Below are positions 1 through 9,176 of a DNA stretch of 10,140 nucleotides, one piece after another (the first letter of the stretch is position 1; every line of letters starts with the position of its first letter). Position numbers and translations under genes: made by a program. The DNA is from Baffinella frigidus (Eukaryota > Cryptophyceae > Cryptomonadales > Baffinellaceae). Under the pieces are notes generated by a model that was not told where the DNA came from, did not search any database, and saw nothing but the letters and a program-made list of their open reading frames with translations. The stretch covers positions 62,160-72,299 of the forward strand of contig MU647151.1 of the NCBI GenBank assembly GCA_026770585.1, given 5' to 3'.

Positions 1-57
1 CCCTACACCCTACACCCTACACCCCACATCCCACATCCCACACCCTACACCCTACAC
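1..57 (+). repeat. Degenerate (CCCTACA)n array
   Basis: About eight heptamer-like units related to the telomere C-strand repeat CCCTAAA, cut by the window edge. Confidence 0.85.
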
Positions 58-60
58 CGT

Positions 61-142
61 TTGCACTACTTGCAGGGCGCAACTTTTGCACGACTTGCAG
101 GGCGCAAGAGGCAACACCATTTGCACTACTTGCAGGGCGCAA
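61..142 (+). repeat. Three copies of the exon 1 acceptor and start
   Basis: A 22-bp sequence containing ACTTGCAGGGCGCAA occurs at 61-82, 86-107 and 121-142, with one mismatch in the second copy. The last copy carries the acceptor used by candidate exon 1. Confidence 0.9.
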
Positions 143-260
143 GACCCTCAACCAACACTCGCACCAGTACCTGTGGCACGAGCGCCCGGCACTACCCCCC
201 GCTGCGCTCTCCCTTACCACACGGTGGGCTACGAGGGTTTCGTTGACCCTGGATTCCAGG
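136..260 (+). CDS. Candidate exon 1 (Pro-rich, upstream of the S1 core)
   Basis: The acceptor is CTTGCAG ending at 135 and the donor is GTGATA at 261. With one leading base, the frame reads A-Q-D-P-Q-P-T-L-A-P-V-P-V..., then R-C-A-L-P-Y-H-T-V-G-Y and ends G-F-Q. It is Pro/Ala-rich with one Cys, as expected of a linker before a protease-like domain. It ends in phase 1, which fits exon 2 if that starts at 619. A second frame is also open across this stretch, so the frame choice rests on phase fit and composition. Two copies of the acceptor and first bases lie just upstream (61-82, 86-107). Confidence 0.35.
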
Positions 261-3200
261 GTGATACGTGACCAATTTGCATCAGAAAAATCCGTAAAGT
301 TAATTGTCTTCAGGCAAGTTGACTTTTGATGAAAGGTTCGTAGTCCACCGTGTGGCAACGCGCAAGTAGGAGGTGAAGTTAGAATCCATCCGGAAAATGC
401 TCGTTTGAGCGGCCGACACGGGGTACAGCAAGTGGCACAATGCGTAGCATGTGCGGCGCTGACGCTGGTTGCTTGGCAATAAGTTATCAATCTCCCTTAC
501 AACACGCACGTCGTCCCGCCAACCGCCGAGATCTATCTCGGGCGGGGCCGGAAAGTGGACACTTGGGTCTAAAGTGGACGTGTGAGTAAATTGACTGGGG
601 CTACTCCTATGTGGGCAGTGCTCTGCCATGGCGCGCTGATCGACGCGTCGTGGGTGGTGACCGCCGCGTCCTGCATCCGCGACTGCCACGGGGACTGCCG
701 CGCCACGGTGGCATTCGCCGAACTCGGCGCACTCGGCCTCGGCCATGGAGATGCCGCGCCCCGAGGCGGGCCTATCTCGCCAGAGACCTTCGTCGAGACC
801 TTCGACGTCGCCGAGGTTCTCCCTGTGGCCACGCCACATTCTTGGAACGGCTTGCCAAAAGTCAAATCCCCTTCAAGGCAGTGGTTTTCAAAAGTCAAAG
901 AACACCTCTTGGTGTGTTTTGAAAGATTCAACCCCCGCCTGCACTCTGGCACCAAAGGTCTTTGGTGCTTTGCATTACTCACACATCGCCTCTTCCTCGC
1001 ACCTCACTTGGCTATGATATCGATTGTAAGATACGAGATCATCTGCGTCTGAGGTCCTCAACCTTCTCTTCTTCTCTTTGTCCTCGACCTTCTCGTCACC
1101 TCTTCAAGTCCCTGTCAACATGTACCTCTTCAAGTCCCTGTCAACATGTAAACAGGTCCTGAACCTAGTGGAAAGTGGTCAGCTTACTAACTACGTACCT
1201 CAACCCCATACCCCAAACCCAGAACCCTATCCCCCGAAGAACAAACCCCTCACCCTAAACCCCTAACCCCTAACCCCTAACCCCTCACCCTAAACCCTCA
1301 ACTGTACACCGCAAACCCCTAACCCCAAACCCGAAACCCCAAACTCCAAACCCTGGACCATCCGAACCCCACGCCCCAACCCTAAACCTCAAACCCCAAA
1401 CCGCAAAGCCTCGAAACCCGAAATCAGGTGCGCGCGGACCCAGCAGTGTACGTGGGCGCGCCAGGTAACACACGCCTCCAAGCCCCCAATGTTGTAACAA
1501 ACGGCTCCAAGCCTCAACTTGATGGTCAAACCCTAGTGGTCAAAGCCAAGATTGTACCGGCACGACGCAAGTCCTGAATGCAGTGTTGTTGTTGTTTGAT
1601 GTACTTCGGGCCACGCCAGAGCACCTGTCGGGGTTTCCATAACATGTCTGGAGTTACGAGAGGCGTCTCGCAAGGCCAGAGGCAACACAAGCTGAGACCA
1701 CACCCCACTTCATTGACCTTTCACATCAGTCAACTGGAGGCTCGCGACCTGGCCCATGGCCGAGGCTCGCTACCTGTCTGACCGAGGCTCACACTCGCTG
1801 AGCAGGCCGCTTGTGAGCCTCGGTCGGACAGGTGATGAGCCTCGATGGTTGACTCATGAAGGTATCTCGCTGAACAGGCGCACTCTCTCTGGTGCTCTGA
1901 ACAGGCGCACTCTCTCGATGGGAAGAGTGTGGCGCGTGCCCGGCACGGTATTGGCCTCATAATCGCGAAGTGCAGATGCAACGAGGGGAAGTGATCGCGC
2001 GTTACAACTTGGCTCGCTGAACAGGCGCGCTTCAAACACAGCAGGGCCATCCTCCAGAATACGTTCCAGTGTCCTCCTATCGTGTGAGTTTTCAGAACCT
2101 GAAAGACCTAACTGAACAGGCGCGCTCTCTCTGGTGCGTCTCGATGGGAAGAGCGAGGCGCGGCCTATCGCGCTGCACGACGGGGGGGCGGTGCTACTCA
2201 ATAGCTGCGGAGCCACCGTCAACTTTTCCATCAAGGTCAAAGCCCACTGAGCATAACCTGAGGAACGGTCTAACTGGTCAAACCAACCACTGGCAGTCGC
2301 AAGGACTCCCTATTTAGCGTTTTCTTTTAATTAGGGGGCCTAATTAAATTTACTATGCCCTATGCAACCTCCTATTGAAAACAAAGTGATTCAGTTATCT
2401 TCCGAGATGAATTCGAGGCGGATCCGCCCGACCCTAGACCCGAGTCCCTCAAGTCGCCCAGCCTCGATATGCTCCCAAGTTTTCCCTGAACACTGTCACT
2501 GTGAGCCTCGGTCGGACAGGTGATGAGCCTCGATGGTTGACTAATGAAGGTATCTTAGATCTCGCTCGTGGTTGGGCCTGGGCCGGCGCGGCCTCTCTCC
2601 TCCTAAGCGGAGTATCAATGGCAGCATTGTGAAAGCACTCGTGGTCTGTGCAAAGCACACGTGGTCTGTGCATGGTCAGTGCACAGAGTGCTGCTTCTAC
2701 GCGGAATGGGGTTCAGGCTTTGGAAATCCAGACGAGACCGTCTCGTGGTCGTGTTGGGTTGAAGCCATTTGGGGTGCTATCGCGTGTGGAGCGCTCCATC
2801 CGGCCGCGCGAAGCCGTGCGAGCCTCGGTCGGACAGGTGACGAGCCTCGGTCGGACAGGTAACGAGCCTCGGTCGGACAGGTGACGAGCCTCGGTGGTTG
2901 ACTCATGAACGGTATCTTTGGTCTCGCTTGTGTGTGGGCTTTGGCCTGCGCGGCCTCTCTCCTCCCAAGCGGGGTCTTATGCCGGTGCAACCGCCTTACA
3001 CCACCAATCGTCTCCCCTTGCAGGACACGACCACCGCCGGGGGCCAGAACACAACCAACTCAAGCCAGAACACCAGCGCCTCCGCCAGCCCCACGCGCAA
3101 CGTCCCCGTGACGCTCTACACCCACTGCGCGAACAACGCGCGCCTCCTCTGCGGCGCCGCCCCGCCCGGGGCCGTGGCCATGCTCGGCGCGCCGCTCGTG

Positions 3201-6200
3201 GCCACGACGTCCGAGGGCCGTGTCATGCTGGTGGGTGTGGTGTCTGAGGACGCGGGGTGGGACGTGACCGCGGGAGGCGTGTCGGACACACCCGTCTCGG
3301 ACACACCCGTGTCGGACACACCCGGAGGCGTGCTGGACACACCCGTTTCGCTGAGATTCGGGGATGTGGATGCGGCGCGCGCCTGGATCCTGGCCGCCTC
3401 TGGTAACCACCGCCTACCTTATCCGTAGGAACCCCCCCTATGTCCCTACGGATTGCCTACCGTAGGGTCCTAGGTCTTATCGCTCAGGGGTTATTCGGAA
3501 TCTCTCCCATCTGCGAACCACGGTTGACAGATCCATCGCACAGCACATGCCCGGATTGGTCACCGTCCGCGTACACGCCAGCCTGGTGTGTACCGGAAGC
3601 TGCATGCACCCTTCATTTGTCAACCGCCGAGGCTCGTCACCTGTCCGACCGAGGCTCGTCACCTGTCCGACTGAGGCTCGTCACCTGTCCGACTGAGGCT
3701 CGTCACCTGTCCGACTGAGGCTCGTCACCTGTCCGACCGAGGCTCACATGCGCTTTTGCGCAGGCTACGGTAGGCCGTAGGGGCTTAGGTGTGGTCCTAT
3801 GAAACACTAGGCCCTGGGGGCCCTACGGCCTACCGCAGGCAATACCGTAGGCCTAACTACCCGGTTTTCAGTGCGTTATGTTATGAATGGGGTTTTGCGC
3901 AGGCATGGGCCGCATCCCCCCGCGCAAGCTCCTGCTCTTCATCGACCAACTCCCAAAAGGTGCGAGACCAAAGATACCCTTCATCTAGAGAGACAATTCT
4001 TTATTGACGACCAACTTGTCCGGATCCACCTCATCATGGCTCAGATGATTTTTGTGGACCGGCCTCACGCCACAGGAGTTTGAATTCCCTTTTCCAGATA
4101 GCCTTATATCTACCTTCCTAAACCCTGAACCCTTAACCGCAGGCAAGGAGGTGAAGGTGTTTTCAGGCGCGTCAATGATCGCCGACTCGGGCGTCGTCAT
4201 CGATGAGTGAGCCCAAACCCAGCGATGCGTGAGCCTTGGGGGTTGGGCGTTGAGATGCGTGAACCCCTGGGTTTGGGCGTTGAGAGTTGGGGTTGCGTGA
4301 GCCCTTGTGGCAACAGTTGGGGGTTTGGCGAGGGGTTTGGCGCATGCTGGGCCCTTGCGCGAGGCAGGCTGTGGGGCATGCATGCAGAGGCAGGCTGTGC
4401 CTCGCGCAAGGGCCCCCGATCCACGACGACGCGGGTGTCAGTCAACATCTCTCTCTCTCTCTCTCACCCATGCTGCCAAATCCTTTCTACGGAAGGGCGT
4501 GTCGTTGGGCTATGTTGGGCGAAATCAAAACCTCAAGGACCTGAAGGATCATGCCCGACCGCAGGCTGTGCCTCGGGCGAGAGCTCCCATTCCACGATGC
4601 GAGTGTCAGTCAACATCTCTTTCTCTCTCGCTCTCTCTCGCTCTCTCTGACGCATGCTGATGCCCGACCGCAGCCAGTGCCTCGGGCAAGAGCTCCACGA
4701 CGCTGGTACGGGCGCCATCACCATCACGCTCGGCGACACCCCCGGAATCGCCGGGCAAAACGCCTGCCTCAACGCGGGCGAGTTCTGGCACGACGGCAGG
4801 TTATGGGCCTCCCCTACGCTAGACCTGAGGGGAGGCAATCGCAAAAGTCAGCACACCCTCACCCTCGAGTCAACTTTTGCCAACTTCCCATCCTTTGAGA
4901 CCCCGCGTAGGAGGAGAGAGGCCGCGCCGGTGCAGGCCCACCCACGAGCGAGATCTAAGATACCTTCATTGGTCAACCATCGAGGCTCATCACCTGTCCG
5001 GCCGAGGCTCGCATCCTTGTAAAATGGTTTCTGCATTAGAGGTTCTCCTGCCACGCCAGATTGGAGGAAAGAGTTAATTGTTTGTAGCCGTGTCAGGACA
5101 CGGTTGTTGACGTTTGAAAACTACTGCCTTGAGAGGAAATTGACTTTTGACGACCCCTTCCAAGACTCTGGCGTGGTGGTACTGCTCTTTCGCGGTTTAG
5201 AAACAGTCCTGGTACCGGACCCTGGCAGGTCAAAAAAAGTGCAAACCCTGCCCGGTTCAGTCAACCGTACGGGAGAGTCTGGACATTAATAGGGTGACGG
5301 ACTGAAAACCGGGTAGTTAAGCCTACGGTATTGCCTACGGTAGGCCGTAGGGCTCCTACGACCTAATGTTTCGTAGGACCCCCCCTAGGCCCCTACGGCC
5401 TACCGTAGGCAATACCGTAGGCTTAACTACCCGGGGTTTAGGACGTTAGCCTATCAACATATGCGTGAGGGAGCGCTGGCCTATGGAGGACCACACAGAG
5501 GGCTACCAAGGCATTTTCGGGCGCTGAGTGCCCCAGTTTCCGTTACCTTATCCGTAGGAGCCCACCCCAAGTGTGTCACATGTGTTGTTAGTTTGCATCG
5601 GTATCGGTGCATGAGATGTTGTTTTGAGCATCAACTCATGTAGCGCTACATGAGTTGATGCTTTGTACGGGTATCGCTAGATGTGGTGTTAAACTCGTAC
5701 TGCCGCCGAGGCTCGTCACCTGTCCGACCGAGGCTCACACTACCTGTATTGTTGCTTTGTACGGGTATCGCTAGATGTGGTGTTGAGCTCATCCGTAGAT
5801 TGTTCCCATCTCCTCAAGAGTGAGGTGGGCGTGGCCTTCGATGTGAGTGTAATACAAAGCACCAACGCGGCAAGGTGTTCAACTTGCTCTGGTGGGCGCA
5901 GGTGCGTGGCGGGGTACTGGCCAGCTGGCCCTTGTGGCAACAGTTGGGGGCGCCAGGAGCCGGGGCGCTTCAAGGCCCACTGGCGCACGGCCCCTTTCCG
6001 CTAAATCGGTTTCGGGATCCCTAGATTTATGGGTTGGGGACCCCTAGATTCCCCCCCTTTACCCTTGGTGGAGTCAACAGTACTGCGCCGGGCCGCTGCA
6101 AGGCGCACTGGCGCACGGCGAGACCCTTTGCAGCCAGGCTGCCACCCAAAGTGGTCCTGGTTGACTTAGGGAGCTCAATAGCTATCCCTTATCTGCCGAA

Positions 6201-9145
6201 AAAGGTACGTGATCTTTTTTTTAGCAGGAATCAGGTGTAGGGATTCGAATTTAGCGGAGGGCGGTTTTCCGGGTCTCATAAATCAGGAATTTCTCGGGTT
6301 GTTGAGCACCAATTACTCAATTTGTTCAGCTTAGCGAGCCTGACGAGCTGGTGTTTTTTTCAAAATTTTCCATCAAGAGGCGGCCTAATTAAAAAATGCC
6401 AAAGTTGACATTTGAGCCTTTTGTCATCTCAGGATGACCCAGGCACTTAAGGGATAGCACCCCTGCTGCACCTTCCAGGCCCACTGGTGCACGGTGAGGC
6501 CCCGCTTGGGAAGAGAGAGGTCGCAGAGGCCAAGGCCCGACGCACGAGCGAGACCAAAGATACCGTTCATTAGTCAACCACCGAGTCTCGTCACCTGTCC
6601 GACCGAGGCTCGTCACCTGTCCGACCGAGGCTCGTCACCTGTCCGGCCGAGGCTCACAGAACCGCACACGCCCTGCGCGTCGCGGTGTGCTAATCTCATT
6701 TCGGAAGATAACAGAATCTGTTCCTTTTCACTAGGAGGCTGCATAGGAAAAATTTGTTAGTGCATAGTAAATTCAATCAGGCCTCGCAATTAAATGAAAA
6801 TGCTAATTAGGGAACTGATTCAGTCATCTTTCGAGATGAGCGTTGTGCTAATCACTGTGCCCCGTTTCGGTCGCTCTTGCGAGCTTTTTCCGGATGGATT
6901 CGATCTCCACCTGCTACAAGTTCTACTCCTACTTCTGTAGGAGGTGGAGTTCGAATCCATCCGGAAAATGCTCGTATGAGCGGCCGACACGGGGTACAGC
7001 AAGTGGCACAATGCGTAGCATGTGCGGCACTGACGCTGTTTTTTTGTCGATAAATTATCAATCTCTACTCCTACTTCCATTGAAGCATCAACCCATCGTT
7101 GTAGGTTTGATGAGGCTAAGATCGCATATCTCACTCTTACCATGCCACGAAATGACAATTCGAGGTGAATGGGAATCCTTTTCAGAGAGAGATTGGTGTT
7201 TTATTGCCATACAATCAGCGTCAGTGCCGCACATGCTACGCACATGCTACGCACATGCTACGCAATGTGCTAATTTCTGTACCCCGTGTCAGCCGCTCAT
7301 ACGAGCATGTTCCGGATGATTGTAACTCCACCTCCTACATCCTTATCAGGTCGGGTGATGCTACGCATTGTGCCACTTACTGTACCCCGTGTCGGCCGCT
7401 CACACGAGCATTTTCCGGGTGGATTCTAACTCCACTTCCTACAAATTCTACTCCTACGCATCGTGCCACTTACTGTGCCCCGTGTCGGCCGCTCTTACGA
7501 GCTTTCCCCAATGTGCTAATTACTGTACGTACCAATCAGGTCGGGTGCGAGGAGAACTTCGCGCAGCAGGGGAGGAGGCAGGACGCCGCGGCGTGCACGG
7601 TCCCGCGAACCCCCACCCCAGACACCAACACCCCGTTCTGCCTAAACCCTAAACCCTAAACCCTGAACCCTAAACCCTAAACCCTAAACCCTTAACCCCG
7701 TTCTGGGTTCGGGAGCACCTGCACCCCGAAACCCTGCACCTGAAATGCGTCACCCGAAACTCAGAACCCGTACAGCCCTTGACCCTGAGGCCGAAGCCTT
7801 GAAGCACCACACCAGAGTCTTGAAAGTGGTCGATAAAAGTCAATCCCCCCCCCAGGCAGTGGTTTTCAAAAGTTAACAACCGCACTCAGACGCGGTCTCA
7901 AAAAATTGACCCCCACCAACACTCTGGCGTGGCAGGCCCAGGCCCACACACAAGCGAGACCAAAGATACCTTGATTAGTCAGCTGGCGAGGCTCGTGACT
8001 TGTCCGACCGGGGCTGACAGAAGGCGTGACGCAGGAGCCGCGCATGGGGGGCATCGCTGGGTGTGAATACCGTCCCAAGGCCAACGGGACGGCGTCCGAG
8101 CACTCACCGTCCGAGCACTCACCGTCGTCGGCGAAGGCTAAGTGCTCGGACCCTGCGTGCCGCCTGGAGCTGTCATGGAAGGAGATCGCGGCCTTGGGCA
8201 GACAGGGCAAGGTTGCCCCTCCCGCCTCGTATCATTCTGCTGCCCCTTCCATCGTCGGAGCCTGGCCCTCAAGGATCTGACCGCGCCTCGGTGCTGGGCA
8301 CAGGTGCGTCAGGGCGGGAATGGCCAGTCCAAGAAGGCTCTTGTCGCGGGAAAGGACTACCAGGTCTGTCGACGATCGCCTCCGTGCAGTGCCGATCCAT
8401 TTCATCTCGAAAGATACCGGAATCATCTCCTTTTCAATAGGAGGTTGAATAGGAGAAATTAGTGAGGGCATAGTAAATTTAATTAGGCCTCCTAATTAAA
8501 TGAAAAATCTAATTAGGGAACTAATTCAGTTATCTTTCGAGATGAAATTGCTGTGATCATGATTAACCACGTTGTATCGTGGTTGCTCCATTTGTCAGTA
8601 GCCTTCTGTCGTGGCGGTAGAATCCACTAGGGTTATGAGCCTTGTCACTAGGGTTTTGACCCACAACATCTTCCCCATTGAGATGCGTCGACAGTGGGCC
8701 TGCACATAACTTGCCTCTGTGGGGGGGGATACATGCCGGCCGTGTTGCTATTCACACCGCTCCCTCTACATCCACTCAGCAGCGACCGAAGATGTTTCCC
8801 CCCGGATTCTCGGGGGAAACTCCGGTTGGAATCCAGGGCAATGGATAAGATTCTAGTACAAATGGTTGAGATGGACTATATTCGTGAAGCCCCCGTTGGC
8901 TGCTAAGTGATGGGCATCTGAGCAGATTTGGGCGTGCATTCGTGACTGGGACGTGGTCGCCCAGCAGAAGTGCTCTGTCAGGTCCGCCCCTCCCCTTCTC
9001 GCACCTCAAATCGTCACTCCTCTCCTCTTGCTGACCCCCCCCTCTTCTCACCACTCTCTTGATCTGCCCGAGTCTATTGGAACCTAGATGCAGACACCAG
9101 GGTGCTGGTGGTGTGCCTGCTGACTCTCTCTCCCTCTCTCTCTCC

Positions 9146-9176
<31 letters not shown>

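Larger units (their letters stand above)
4800..6080 (+). other. Intron 8, largest structured intron
   Basis: It holds a reversed Y, a 126-bp element, the foldback, the palindrome with its direct repeats, and a copy of the exon 9 start. Stretches 5178-5300 and 5445-5540 show nothing I recognise. A protein-like frame starting at AG 5901 (C-V-A-G-Y-W-P-A-G-P-C) could be an alternative exon. Confidence 0.4.
6151..7539 (+). other. Intron 9
   Basis: 6151-6470 is AT-richer with no recognisable feature except a 20-bp scrap of the ~150-bp element (GGCCTAATTAAA, 6374-6385). Then come Y, the ~150-bp element and five X copies, almost end to end. Confidence 0.4.

Noticed and set aside
1-57. A true chromosome end
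   Set aside because: The array is degenerate, and similar arrays occur inside the window and at its other edge, so it is more likely interstitial.
300-839. Long reverse-strand frames opposite exon 2 and X
   Set aside because: They pass through the X repeat and the complement of a well-supported exon; the same peptide-like string recurs wherever X occurs.
2449-2990. Frames of 60-100 codons rich in R, P and S-D-R in both directions
   Set aside because: They are translations of the 22-bp units and the Y body, repeated at every Y copy.
3636-3745. Regular 22-bp repeats resembling a CRISPR array
   Set aside because: Units are head to tail with no spacers, occur at other loci as part of the Y element, and the setting is eukaryotic.
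4197-4844. Several overlapping frames with runs of Ser-Leu or Glu-Arg
   Set aside because: They arise from CT/GA microsatellites; only the short exon 8 segment has splice and phase support.
6945-6965. GTTCGAATCC in X resembling a tRNA-type B box, suggesting a SINE
   Set aside because: Other X copies do not conserve it (TTAGAATCC, TCAGAATCC), the flanking bases cannot form a T stem, and I see no A box at the right distance.
8694-8906. 70-codon frame with a methionine start
   Set aside because: No family likeness, no splice or context support, and an equally long frame on the other strand; noted under intron 12 only.
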